A DNA stretch of 64,000 nt. Source: Pegea sp. RAD2-039. Lineage: Eukaryota; Chordata; Thaliacea; Salpida; Salpidae. Location of the stretch: contig JAQGEQ010000354.1 of the NCBI GenBank assembly GCA_034620365.1, forward strand, positions 1,116,001 to 1,180,000. The letters run 5' to 3'. The position numbers and the translations under genes are program-made. Below the pieces are notes generated by a model. The model did not search any database and was not told the DNA's origin. It saw only the letters and a list, made by a program, of their open reading frames with translations. This document shows, piece after piece, positions 1 through 11,820 of this stretch (position 1 is its first letter; each line of letters opens with the position of its first letter).

Positions 1-194
1 TTGTTTATATTTTTGATATGTTTTATATTCGTTATTATCGATTTTATTACAAGAATTTATTTACAATTTACTTGTTGGGTTTTCAAGTTTTGTTTATATT
101 TCTAGTTTTTAAGTTTACAAATTGTGAGACGTAATGAAGAAAAAGGATTAATTTGAAAGTTATCTAAATTTGTATAAGAAAAATGCAAAATCAT

Positions 195-650
195 AATTTT
201 ATTTATTACAATAAATGCGAAGGAGGGTGCCTGAAGAGAGCACCTCTCGCTAACACACGTTCTCACACATAACATCTATTAAGTTTAGAAAGATAGAAAG
301 CAAAAGATGTAACACATGGCATTTCGGTAGTCCTCAAAGCATATAACAGTGAATAATTACACAGAGTAATTTAAAAAAGAGAAAAAAATCAGTTTAGAAA
401 TGAAAATGTTGGCAATATATGAACGGTTCAACTTCTGATTGATGAGCGAGCGACTCCGACATGATAATGTCTGATGGCAGCTGATTCCATGTACTAATTG
501 TGCGATATGAGAAAAAATTCGCTCTGATTGATGTACCAGGAGATATGAGCTTATTAAGATGTAATGTGTCGTCTGAGTTGATATAACTTGAGGGAAGGAC
601 TAATGGAAAAGAAATCATCAAACTGAAGGTCAATTAAATTGTGGATAATT
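195..650 (-). mobile_element. Non-LTR retrotransposon 3' end (copy 1)
   Basis: Read on the minus strand this is the C-terminal end of a LINE reverse-transcriptase ORF followed by its 3' UTR. The peptide encoded over about 394-633 carries the motif RANFFSYRTISTWNQLPSDI, typical of the extreme C terminus of LINE ORF2 proteins. The 3' UTR ends at low coordinates in a TTATTGTAATAAA-like tail. The same 3' region recurs at about 25838-26187 and 29748-30010 (minus) and, more diverged, at 1570-1989 (plus). The copy is 5'-truncated and has no RT core, so it cannot move by itself. The LINE clade cannot be assigned from this fragment. Confidence 0.75.
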
Positions 651-687
651 TCAAAAATAAGAAAGAGAACTTTTATAAGAAAATAGT

Positions 688-933
688 ATGTCACGTGTAA
701 AGAAAACACACTGGAAAATCCTTGGTGAAAAGAAAACTTTGGTTGACCTTTCTACTTATTTGGATGAAAGTACAGACTATGGTGGACACGAAGAAAGAGG
801 CTCGAAACTATGTTCCAGTACTCAAAAATCAAAGGTCACTTTTGAAAAACCTTTTCTTCAATACAAGGTAACAATGGCGATTGCTAATCGTACAGCAAAA
901 CTTGCTTCGGTGAGGTTCCGGCATTTAATGTAG
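688..933 (+). other. Unassigned open reading frame between two LINE copies
   Basis: An 81-codon ORF opens with ATG at 688. The codons up to about 868 look more protein-like than the flanks (KKT, DLSTYLDESTDYGGHEERG), and the sequence caatacaag/gtaaca there could be a splice donor. I recognise no family. It sits between oppositely oriented LINE fragments, so it may be a repeat fragment, an exon of a gene lying mainly outside the window, or chance. Confidence 0.2.
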
Positions 934-1090
934 AATCATTGGCGTAACACCTAAATCCTCTAACTTCAATTCAAACCTATTATCTGTCATTAGCAAATTC
1001 ATATCCGCTGAATTGGTCAAAATAAAATTTTTAATTAGCAACCATATGTTACCAAAATCAACGTGAAAATTTATAGTTTGTACAAATTAA

Positions 1091-1989
1091 TGAATAAAGT
1101 AAATGCTTCTACAAAGAAATCCGTTACATGGGCCTCAGTGGTCGGTGATTCTGATTCTGACAAAAATGCTAGTATGGTGCAACTTCTTGCCAAGAAGGTC
1201 ACCGACACGCACAAAAAAACCTAGTACGTGAGGCAGAGAAAAAAAATCATTATCTGTAATGTCTCTGAGACTAATAAAGATGATCTTATTAAATTGTCTA
1301 ATCAAATATGTTCGCAAAGCATTTATTTTGTAAACCAAAGATATCTATAGCCAGATTTGGAGCAAAGACCGTTGAAAGTGTCCTTTCAGGAGAGTTGAGA
1401 CAAACGCAAGTTTTTTGTCAAGCCTTATAATATTAAATACGATAATTATGAACGTGATCTCAGCCTCTTAAAATTAGATACTTTGAAAATTCAACGGATT
1501 AGTTACAACTTAATTCTTAGTTTTAAATTAATCACAGCCTAATTGACCTTGAAATCGATAATTTTTTCTTCATTAGTGCTATGCTGAGGTAAGATCAACT
1601 CAGACGACACATACAACTTTTTCATAATCTTAAATCACCTAGAAATTTGATTAGCGCAGATTTTTCACAGTTGATACCTGGAACCAACTCTCTTCAAACA
1701 TCATCATGTCAGACTCTCTCGTGTTGTTTAAGCTGAAGTTAGACCGTTTTAATAAGGCACAATTTTAATTTGTAAGCTGTGATTCTTTTTCTTTTATTTA
1801 CATTTTGTAAATGTGCACTGTTATATTACATAGGGAATACTGAAATGCCATCTACTCTTTTATGTAAATTGATCTTAATTATATATAATAGTTATATTAT
1901 TCGTGAGAATGTGTATTAGGGAGAGATGCTCTTTTCAGGTAAGTATACTTTGCAATTATTGTAATTAATAAATACATAAAAAAAAAAAA
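1091..1989 (+). mobile_element. Degenerate LINE: ORF1 remnant joined to ORF2 end and poly(A) tail
   Basis: From ATG 1091 one frame reads through to about 1540 with only a few stops. It encodes an ORF1-like protein: a Lys/Ser-rich start, then RKKIIICNVSETNKDDLIKL, the usual 'charged, then IIIxNVxE' start of a LINE ORF1 RRM-like domain, and later RPLKVSFQES. From about 1590 the sequence matches the ORF2 C terminus and 3' UTR of copy 1 on the opposite strand. It ends with AATAAA-like sequence and a run of A at 1978-1989. The RT domain is missing, so this is an internally deleted pseudo-copy. The 3' poly(A) fits target-primed insertion. Confidence 0.7.
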
Positions 1990-2820
1990 GTACTCTTTTG
2001 TTAAAAATCTTTTAAAGTTTATATTATAAATTTAAAAACTTATCTTTTGATATTAACATTAGTAATTTATTATTTTGCAAGAAAAAACTTCAACGGTATA
2101 AAACTATAAGCACATATCATTTAAACTAAACATTTTATAAAATAAACTGGTGAAATGAAACATCATATTTAATTCAAAACTTTTTGTAGGTGTCTTTAAA
2201 TGTTTGATAAGGCTTATGTGTTCTTATTACTTTAATTCTTTTTTTTTACTTGCTAAATTGCTAAATAGTGAGAATACTGTCAAAATACAAAAATAATATA
2301 AAACCCATAAAAAACAGTTTCAGGCAAAAGTGTTCAAGTTCAGAACTGGGACTTTTATAAATTTTATTTTACTTTAAGAACGTTACTAGAATTACTTCTG
2401 CTTTTTTTGACCCAAATTTTTTACAAAATGTTTTAACTGTAATTGATTAATTATAAATTAAATTAAGGCGTTTAGTTTACAGAACTATATCTTTTCACTA
2501 TAAAGTTATATTTCTGATAAAATCAACTATATGCCTTATAAAAACATACGTAAAGAAGCTATTTATTTTCACTTTTTTATATGTACATTTTCTACAGCTG
2601 TCTTTTCTTTTCACATTATAAGTGAGATTATTTTTATCAAAATTTTTATAGTCATTATGTACCCATAATAATCTGTTTTCACAAAATGTTCATATTTAAA
2701 ATAAACACTGCTTAATGATAAGATTTAAGTTCAATTTATTGTTTAACAAAACTTTTTTCAATAAGGTATGTTAGAAATAGTTTATTGTAATATTAATTTT
2801 TCTATTTATTGCCTGTAATT
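1990..2820. other. AT-rich intergenic DNA upstream of HSCB
   Basis: No ORF, RNA gene or repeat that I can support. It presumably holds the HSCB promoter, but I see no distinctive element. Confidence 0.5.
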
Positions 2821-5666
2821 ATGTTGAAAAGATTATGTTACTATTCTATGAGAAATACTACATGGAAACAAAGGAATAAGCAGTTAACTCTACTTAAAGA
2901 TTGTTCTTCATCAGTTTTTTTAAACAAATATTTTTCAAGTCTTATATGTGATCCTCAGAATTGCTGGAATTGTGGGTTTGTTATACTTTTTTTTGAATAA
3001 ACTTAGTCTCATGAATGTTAAGAAACCTTTCTACTAAGTTTAAACCTTATTTTACATATTTAAATACTCTATTGATACCGATTATGATTGTAGCAATGCC
3101 CATTTCATAAAGATGAAACTTTACTTTTACTATTGTTCTATTTTAATTATTCTTTTCATTAATTTTTTTCAGATAAAAATACAAACTCAATAAACATATT
3201 CCAAATTATAATAATTGAATTATTTGCTAAAAAGTGAAATCAGTAGTAATGTTGAATCATATCTATACTATTATATCTATAATTACATTTATTTCTTAGT
3301 ATGTATAGCTATCAAAGTTATTAATTATAATTAGTTTTTTATTGACAATTTTATTATCCTAATTTATAATAAAATCATAAATGAAAATTGAAACAATTAG
3401 AAATTGATTTGTTATGAGTTTTATTATTATTAAATTTTAATTTAATTATTTTATTATTATAAAATTATAATTTTAAAAAGTTTTATAAATAATTATACTT
3501 TTAAGTTAGAGAATATACTTTTTGCTATTATTTAAATTTAACAAGTTTTTTTTAAGTAAAATGTATAAATTTGTTTAATCTATGATAGAAAATATTATTT
3601 AAATATTTTTTATTAATTATCATAAGTCTTTCAGTGGCTAGCTGATATTTTGTTATTGTTAAATGATTTTTTGTTAATTGCATATATTTATTTGTTTAAT
3701 AAAATCTTTACACTTCTATTAACTTGAATTCTCATTTATATAATTCAGCAAACTTATAATTTTTTTAGACAAAAGTATACAACTCAATTATTCTGTTCAA
3801 ACTGCTCATCAATATTACCATTGCATCCTCAACTAAACTTTTTTCATATTTTTAATTTGGAATGTGAAACATTTGATATTCAATCAAAAATACTCCAAAA
3901 AACTTTTACACAACTACAAGTAGGTAAAATATACTTCTAGCTTTTTTATAGAATTGAAATAATATTTTATATCCTCCTAACTGTTTTTTATATTTTATAC
4001 ATTTATATTCATAATATCTAAATAACCTGTTTTATTTACTTAATAATCAAATGAATAAATACTTTTAAAACTGATAACAAACTGTCTTTCTATTTTTTCT
4101 TCATCACTCATAAAAATGCTCGCTAAAGACCTTACTAACATTCTGTTATCGGTGAGTTTAACTGTATTCATGACAAAATTGGTCCAATTTCTTTTAATAT
4201 TTAGTAGATTAAATTGTTAATGCAATCAGTTAAGTTTGATGTACACAATGCTAAAGGAATATAACTTAAGTAATTTGTTGACAAATGAAATATTAAGATG
4301 CCGTTTTCTATACTTATATATATTTTAATATATTTTTTAATTCGTTATATGTATGTCTTTGAAATGCTCTTATTTGTTCTCTATACTACTTGTGTTTATT
4401 GTTTTATTCAACGCACGGCTACAAGTTACAAATTTAACAGCTTTTTGAAGGGTAACTTAATAGAATTATAAATATAAAGTAGAATGGTTTCTCGCTCATG
4501 TAAATGTATCATTTATATACCTACTTCATTCTGTAGCTGACTATGGTGCTGGTGTATTATTGGTTCTAGTCACCTTTACAATCAAATAAAACTCTGATAG
4601 AGTTATTATCATTATATAACTCCATACTGTCCACCATATTGAGATTTCCTTCTTGACACCTTTTATAGGTCCGCATCTAGAGCTGAATAATTTGCTCTTT
4701 GCAGCTATACGTTATATAAATAAATATCATGTTTTTAAAACTAAGCACTAACTGTTAAAATGAGTTTAATTTCTTCACAACTTTTATTTAATAGAGAAAA
4801 CTACACCCAGACAAGTTTACTCTGAAAAGCAATAAAGAACAAGAAATATCAGCTGACTTATCTGCTTTTGTCAACAAAGCTTATGTGACTCTTGCAAAGC
4901 CTATAACTAAAGCAGTTTATATGCTCAAATTGAAAGGTAATATTTGATTATTAAAAAGTTCTATACTGTTACTTGTGGTTAGTTTGGTGGTATGAAGTTT
5001 CATTTTTGTAATTTTCAATTATCTAGATTATATTATAATCATAAGATCTTATTATATGAGAAGAATAAAGCTGCTTTAAAGAAAATCAAATTTTATGAAA
5101 GTAAACCCCATATAGACCGGATCACTGGGCCGTGTCACCAAATAGTTCGTCTAAAGAGCACATCTGGTTTGGTGACACGCCCCATCCAACTAATCCTTCC
5201 GTGCGCATCAACTGACTTCCATGTACTGCTTCATATAGGAGAATTTGTTTCTTAAATATTTTCTTAATTTTTTGAAAATAGGTATCGAATTTGGCGAAGA
5301 AATCAAATCTGATGACCCTTTCTTTTTGATGGAACTGATGGAGATAAATGAGCAGGTAGGCTGATAATCTGCTAAAATGTTTTTAATCTTTCTTTTATTG
5401 TTCTTTTTATTGATTTATAGATTTTATTTATTTTTATTAAACACTTTATTATTGAATTTTTTTCTTTTTAGATTGAAGAAGGAGACGAAAGAGTTAGAAG
5501 ATCGCTCCAGAAAGATCTAAGACAAAAAATGGAAGAATTGATTAAGAAGATATCAGCATCATTCGCTGAAAATGATCTGGAAACTGCAAAGACACTTGTG
5601 ATTAAATTGAAGTATTTTACCAACATTGATGACAAACTTCACGAAATGTTACCTCCTCTTTCATAA
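2821..5666 (+). CDS. HSCB: HscB, mitochondrial Fe-S cluster co-chaperone (J-protein)
   Basis: Five-exon model: 2821-2975, 3769-3919, 4795-4936, 5282-5355, 5472-5666. All GT-AG, phases match, 238 aa (human HSCB 235). The family's J domain stimulates the mitochondrial Hsp70 (HSPA9) and delivers the scaffold ISCU for Fe-S cluster transfer. Visible: a basic N terminus (MLKRLCYYSMRN) suited to mitochondrial import; two CxxC pairs at C48/C51 (CWNC) and C61/C64 (CSNC), the metazoan zinc-binding extension; J-domain helix FFHIFNLECETFDIQSK; the catalytic HPD loop at residues 106-108; and the C-terminal three-helix ISCU-binding domain (LMELMEINEQIEEGDERVRR). The CxxC pair and the HPD are each created across exon junctions, which supports the splicing. 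A TTG lies in frame 12 nt upstream; ATG 2821 is preferred. AATAAA lies at 5719-5724. Confidence 0.93.
4525..4615 (+). repeat. Interspersed repeat of unknown family, copy inside HSCB intron
   Basis: The core ATTCTGTAGCTGACT followed by CTAGTCACCTTTACAA and AGAGTTATTAT matches the reverse complement of about 7621-7750 with small gaps. No ORF or tRNA-like promoter is visible, so I cannot name the class. Confidence 0.5.
5132..5178. repeat. Perfect 11-bp inverted repeat in HSCB intron 3
   Basis: GTGTCACCAAA at 5132-5142 is the exact reverse complement of TTTGGTGACAC at 5168-5178, with a 25-nt spacer. Just outside the arms the flanks (GGGCC and GCCCC) extend the pairing imperfectly. The segment is GC-richer than the intron. 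It could be the inner part of a small MITE or a structured intronic RNA. Confidence 0.45.
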
Positions 5667-6480
5667 ATCTTCTTCTCTTCTTATTCTTCTGCAGTATCAT
5701 TAAACAAGTAAGTTATTAAATAAAGAAGATGAAAAGCAAATTGGCAAACTAGTAATATGTAGCCAACAAAATTGATGTCTATTGTTTTATTGACTTTCGT
5801 TCAAATTTAGGAACCCAAGTTTGATAAAGAACTTTTTGAATCGATCTTGATTTATAAAAGATCTACAAAAGAATATTACAAAGAAATCTGTTTATCCCAA
5901 ATGAAGAATAGAGTTCAATTATCCGTTGTAATGTGGATCTATTGATCTTAACTAATATTTGTTTTCTTCAACTGTCAATTGAGGAATTCTATATATTTTA
6001 ATGAGCAAACAAATCAGTATTTAGTTTATTAAATCCACAAAAAATTAAAGCTCTTGAAAGTAAATCAAATGATTAAAACAGTTCAGTTTTGATGTTTGTA
6101 AAGGAGTGCTTATGTAAATAAGCACAAACCATTTCATTCAAAGTTCAATAAAAGTTTAAGAAAGTGAGCTTTAGTTTATGAACAGTAGATAACCAACAAA
6201 AACGATTTCTCTAACTGCTATTTTTCAAATTTTATATTGTTAGATTATGAGAGATGAAATGTTTAAATTTTGAGAGTTATATTTGATTGGTTATTTTGAT
6301 ATCTAAAAATAAGTTATTAAAATATAATTATACTAATTATTATTTTTTGTCCTCAAAACTTGTTTATCTGATTATATAAGCAGAATAATTATTGCTTTTT
6401 TAAACTTGTGAAGTTGGAAAACTTCATTTCAAACTCTACGTTAGTCCAGGGCACCAGATATTCTACATTTAGAAAAGGAG
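5667..6480. other. HSCB 3' flank
   Basis: It contains the HSCB poly(A) signal. A strong acceptor (pyrimidine tract ending TTCTGCAG, about 5693) lies 27 nt after the HSCB stop and is followed by a GTAAGT donor. A second acceptor at about 5809 opens a 44-codon frame (EPKFDKELFESILIY...). This may be a 3'-UTR intron of HSCB or a tiny downstream exon; I recognise no protein. Confidence 0.3.
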
Positions 6481-6574
6481 CTATGAGAGTAGAATAAGTT
6501 TATTGAAAAGCAAAAAATCATATAAATAAAAACTCAGAAGTTCAATCAAAGTCAGGTAAAGTGTCAAATTTGTT

Positions 6575-6850
6575 TTTATTTGTAACAATTGAGTTATCGC
6601 GGGACTCAATTTAATAGCATGAAGTTTACAAAAGGTCCTTAAGATGTTCGTCAGTTAATCAACCCCCAAAATCAATTTTTCATTTGACATCTATTTACTG
6701 AGCCAATCATGCAAGTAATCTTATTAGCATCTGCAATCATATTGAGATATTTTCTTCTGAAAGACGACTCTAAAAGTTTAATAGGATTTCATCTTAAAAT
6801 TTTTGTGTCAGCCCAAAGTCTGTTTGCATACTAAACAAATTCAACTGAAT
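6575..6850 (-). repeat. Interspersed repeat of unknown family (copy of 36777-37060)
   Basis: The reverse complement aligns with 36777-37060 along its length, sharing GATTGGCTCAG, GACCTTTTGTAAACTTCATG and AACTCAATTGTTA in the same order. The two copies lie in opposite orientations about 30 kb apart. No coding capacity is evident; class unknown. Confidence 0.6.
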
Positions 6851-7620
6851 AAGATCAGAAACTGTGCATGTTTCTACTGTCGTAAGAATAACAAACAATC
6901 CTATAAGCGGCACACAAAAACCTCTCGCTTATACGACGCTTAAAATTGTTTTAAAATACCCTTCTGTTTGATGGCTCGGTAAGGTAGGAAAATTTGTTGG
7001 ATTTTTATAAGCAAGCCATAATGTTTTTCAAATGTTAGACAAAATTGTTATTTTGTTTTAAAAAATGCTGTGCTCCACACGTCGAAGTACAACTGACTTC
7101 GTTTTTGTGAGAGCTGTTTACTGATTAACGAGGTTTGGTAAATGCCAACTAGGAAAACCAAATCAGCAAGTATTTTTTTATAATCAAGCTGAAGAAAGTC
7201 TGTTTAAACTTAATTTGCAAATAAAGTCATCAAATCTTTTAAGGCAGCAGCACAGCTTGACTACTGCACTGTCGTAAAAATGATCAGGTCGTCACAGTAA
7301 ACGGCATTAACAGCAACAAGAACAATATTGAGCTTATGATGATTGAATGTGTTGGTTTTAAGATGTTTCACTGTTTAAGTTACTTTTGTACATACATTTG
7401 TAAAGTCTTCACACACAAGATAGTTTCTGTTATTGGTGCAGAGCTTTCACTTGATTACAGATTCTCTATTTAGCCAACCCTCTAATCTTTGCTTCTCCAT
7501 GGCGAGGACACTTTTCACGCTTAAGAGGTGGCGCTATAAAGAGGGACATACCGTACTACACGATAAGGCAGAGTTTGAAACCACGATTGCAAATCACAGT
7601 GAGTTAGTATTCAGCGGGTT

Positions 7621-7750
7621 TGTATTCATAATAACTCTATAAGAGAGCTTTATTCATTTGTAAAAGGCGACTAGAGAAAACTGTTCACGCTACTAACGAC
7701 ACCCCAGTCAGCTACAGAATAAACTAGATATATGGAGTAGTAAAGGATAA
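7621..7750 (-). repeat. Interspersed repeat of unknown family (copy of 4525-4615)
   Basis: The reverse complement shares ATTCTGTAGCTGACT, CTAGTCGCCTTTTACAA and AGAGTTATTATGAAT with 4525-4615. The surrounding DNA (about 7200-7800) is GC-richer than background and may all belong to a longer element. Confidence 0.5.
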
Positions 7751-7779
7751 CACGTTCACGCAAGCAGCAAAATACTCTC

Positions 7780-10700
7780 CTGTTACCGAATTCATTTACA
7801 TCAAACGATTATAAACACTTCTTAGCCTCGTTGCCTGTAAATAGTTTTGCTTAAAAACGTTTTGGCCTAGGAAAATTAGTTTGTGATTAAAAGTAGTTAA
7901 ACTTTCTTTAAGTATCTATAAAAATGTAGAAAGAAGTTTTTTTATTTAGTTGGTTAGAAAACATAGAACTTCAAACAGAAATTAACCCCATTTTAAATAA
8001 AAAAAAAATTAAGATTTAAATGAGTGAATTATGTTTAAAGATTTTTAAATTAGAAACTTTATAACTTCTTATAAAAGCCTTCAATACCAAAAGCTTATCA
8101 CATTAATTTAAAAAAGTATTTCTCTAACTTGTACTTGCAAGTTAAAAATTATTTTTGAAAACTTATCTATCGTGAAGCCTTTGTAGAGAAGGGCGGTATT
8201 TGTTTTATGTCTTTCATTAGGGCAGCTTCCAAAGATGAGGCAGAAGAATGCTACAAAAGTAGTCCACGCAAAATATCATGTTACCTTGAAGAAGGTTTAA
8301 CCGTTTTTTACTACAGGATTGAAAATCTTACTAGCATGAAATTTTACATTGATGTTCTAAGCTTCTGATAAAAATAGTTTAGTTACTATTTATGCTTTCT
8401 GTACAGTTTCTTAAAAAACTAATCAAAGCCTAGGCTATAAAAATCTTAACCATTAAATTAATAAAATGCTTACCAAGAGAAATTTAAACTTAAGCCTAGC
8501 AAAAATAATTGTTGAATAAATTTAAGCTAATCAAAAAAATGTTCAATTTTGCTGTGGCAAGACTTAAATGCAATTGTGATAAAATAGCAAATAAAGAACA
8601 AATAAAATAAATTTAATTTGAAAATCATGAATGTGACTTGGATTCTTACAAACTAGGAAGTTATACCTATTAAATACCATTAACTCATTATTATTACTAA
8701 TTTTAAATTGAGACTTCCTGTTAGGTCTTTGAATGTAATTTAGTCTTTTACGCTTATTAAATCTTTAGTAATGCTACATAATGGGTTTATAATTATAACA
8801 GTTAGTTTATAGTATAAAGTTTAATATAATACTAAAGAATGTTAATTTTTTGTTTGAATACGGTAAATTTGCTTTTTTTATTTCACCTTTTTTGATTACG
8901 TGAGAATTGTTAAACCCTAATCAAAGTTTCTAAATAAAATGATGGAGCTAGAAATCACCTTCCTCAATAAAATAAACTATAAAGACATATTGAAATGTGT
9001 AATAAACTTATTAGGTCATTATTACAAAACTTATTAATTATACTTCGTGAGATGATAGCAGTTTAAGGTCAAACATTTTTATTTCTAAAATATTTAAAAA
9101 ACACTTGTTGAAAAGATTAGGGCTTCATTATAAGTCATCATTATCAGATATATTGAAGAAGGTTTTAACTTAAAACTTTTGTTCTATTACTTTTAATTAG
9201 TAATAGAGTTAGATAGGTTCAATTTACAACATAAACAAAATAATAAGTTAACTTTGTACAAAGTATGAAAAAATGTTTTTTTAACTTTAGTTGAAAGGCG
9301 TCAGCAAAAATAGAGGCTGTAAAAATTGAGAAACTTCTTAGGAATGATAAAAGTTGAGCTTCAAATGTCACTTATAAAAACAGCTTACTACTTTGAAACT
9401 TTTTTAATGAATACAATAGAACTCATAGCAAATACATAAAATAAATCATATTCTTCCTTAAAATCAGACATTTTGTTTAAATCTTATTTCGATTATGATA
9501 ATCCTGATCCAAATCAGATTATTCTAAATAATAAGAATTTTAAAAGTTTATAATGATCAGTATTTACATAAAATATAAGATTTTCAAATATATCTTCAAC
9601 CTTATCTGTATCCTCTAGTGGGCGATAAGACCAACTACTCTAGAAGAAAATAGATCCAACAACAAAACAAATATGTACAAAATTGGGCTGAGTTCTTTAA
9701 CATACTAATACTCTTAGATTTTTAGAAGTTTCTTTAATAATTATATAAAAACTAAAGTTTTTTCTCTTAGTGTGCAAAACTGTTTGAAAACTTCATGAAA
9801 GAATTTGTTTGTCTCTAAATTTAATATTAATTCAAATGTTTATTCAAAGATATGATGTTTAACTGGATAAACTGGCTGTACCTTTTTCTTACAAAGTAAA
9901 ACCATTAATGCTATATATAAATAAATTCTCCAGGCAACTATTTACACAAATCGAAGAGAAAATATTTAGAAATTGTGAAATTCAGACAAATACTTGAAAT
10001 GTATGAAGAGATTGCAAATAAGCAAGTTTATGAATAATCTCTTGTAACCAATATGTATAAGAAGAAATAAAATACATTTTTGATGATTACTTTCATGTAA
10101 TAATAATCGTGAATTTTCTAGAAGTTTCTCTAATAGAAATACATTTTAACTTTGTAAGGTATTTTTACATAAATTGTTAGATTTTAAATATTATTTCTAG
10201 AAATCAAACAAATAAGTTAACTGAATTTATTAAAATTATTTGAATCACTTTCATGCTTCATAACCACGAATTTAAATTTTACGTTATAAATTTTTCAGCA
10301 AGCCAAAACTTGCCTGATGTTAACGCTTGAATAAACATCTCTTGGCTACATAGAATGATATGAAGATGATAATAGCTTCTTTTTTCCTTAACTTTCGAGT
10401 TTATGATAATTTTTTTCAGCGTAACTCTTAGAAGAATGATTAAATTAACAAAAAAATGTTTGTAATAATAATATATGTCACAAAACTTTAAAGTTACTTA
10501 ATAATGTAAATTTTTTAAAAGTAATCTTACTTTAATGGATATAAATTTTTACTTCAATCATTTCATCCTTATAGAGATCTGGGAATATCAGTCATGACAT
10601 CATTTTAAATAATTTTACCTGATATTTGATTTACTTATAAAATACCACAAAAACATCAGACAAATATGTGCTAAAATTCAAAGTGCTAAAATTTGTTTAT

Positions 10701-11360
10701 ACTGAAAAACAAGTTTGCTATATGTTAGAAAAACAAGTTAAAACGAAAATCGAATAAAGAATTAATCCGTTATTAGACTACTTTCAAAGAAACGAATTTG
10801 TTTTGACACATTTTAAAATTGTTCTTGTTTAACATAAATTTTCAAACCGTTAGACTGACTAGATGCTTTTCTACCATGTGACTCCACGTAACGGTGAATA
10901 ACTATTGTTTAATGTGATGACGTCATCATCAACAAAAGCTTACAAAGTCCTAGATGAATGAAAAGAAAAAAAAACGGTCATGAATTTCAGTTAAGGAATA
11001 TTTACCAAATTAAACAAGAGAAATAAATGTTTGTTGAAAAGCCAACATATATAAACTGGGTAAAAATTGTTACAACTAACTTTCAAGGTTCTTAAAATGG
11101 ATGTTAGTATTTCAACTTGAAGTGTATTGATGATGGTAGTAAGTAAATGTTTTATATTTTCAATAGTTTATTTTAAGATTATAGTTTGAATATAGTTCTG
11201 TAAATCTTGTAGCTTACTTTTAAATGGCTTCTTGCCACTTATTTTCTTATGCTATATTTTTTTACTTTAATTATGATATTTACATTAAGAATAAATAATA
11301 TTAAAAGATCTAAATATATTCAAATGATACTAAGATATGTTTGTAGTAATATATAACTCA
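7780..11360. other. Gene-poor AT-rich stretch
   Basis: No gene model holds together. Weak coding hints: an open frame at 8157-8368 (ATG at 8207, KDEAEECYK..., higher GC codons) with no family match; a + strand 34-codon frame after an acceptor at 9934 ending at 10037; and a minus-strand frame after a TTTTCTTCTAG acceptor at about 9644. Frames this short are expected by chance in DNA this AT-rich. A perfect CRE palindrome lies at 10915-10928. Confidence 0.35.
10915..10928. promoter_or_regulatory. Perfect CRE/ATF palindrome
   Basis: TGATGACGTCATCA is a perfect 14-bp palindrome containing the full TGACGTCA CREB/ATF site. Its nearest putative downstream target is the candidate exon at 11363. Binding is inferred from the motif only. 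Confidence 0.35.
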
Positions 11361-11362
11361 GT

Positions 11363-11438
11363 ATGAAGCTTAATTTGTTTTTTACAATAATCATTCTTTT
11401 ATATACAATTTTAAGTTCATCAGCATTTAGTGTTGGCT
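11363..11438 (+). other. Candidate first exon encoding a signal peptide
   Basis: ATG at 11363 opens MKLNLFFTIIILLYTILSSS followed by AFSVG, a textbook signal peptide (Lys, hydrophobic core, small residues before a cleavage site). The frame reaches a consensus donor T/gtaagt at 11439. A possible second exon after an acceptor at 11805 (TTTTAG) would add about 15 residues and a stop, giving a very short secreted peptide. No family recognised. Short hydrophobic frames are common in T-rich DNA, so the support is weak. Confidence 0.25.
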
Positions 11439-11820
11439 GTAAGTTTGGTTTTTACATTTTCAAAAAAAGGTTATCATTTAAATAAATCTGTAAAATCTGA
11501 ATTTGATTTTTCTGGTATTACACTATAACAGCCAAAATATTGTCATTTCATAAATGTTGATTTAGGAAATTTAAACATTACAAAATTAGAAAACTTTTCA
11601 AGTTAGCCCATTGGTTATCTATTATTTTAAGTACCCAAATATATTGATATGAATAGAATATAATATTAAAATAATATCTTACAAATCAATTCTACTCAAT
11701 AAACCATGTTTTGTGTTGTGACATTCCAATAGAAATTAATCCATAAGATAGAATCAGACTATATATATAGTTGTATACCCTTAACTGATCTAAATTAAAT
11801 TTTAGCTTTTTTAAGCTCAG

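Noticed and set aside
9934..10037. Possible C-terminal exon (34 codons) after an acceptor
   Set aside because: Frames of this length are common at this AT content and no upstream exon with matching phase was found.
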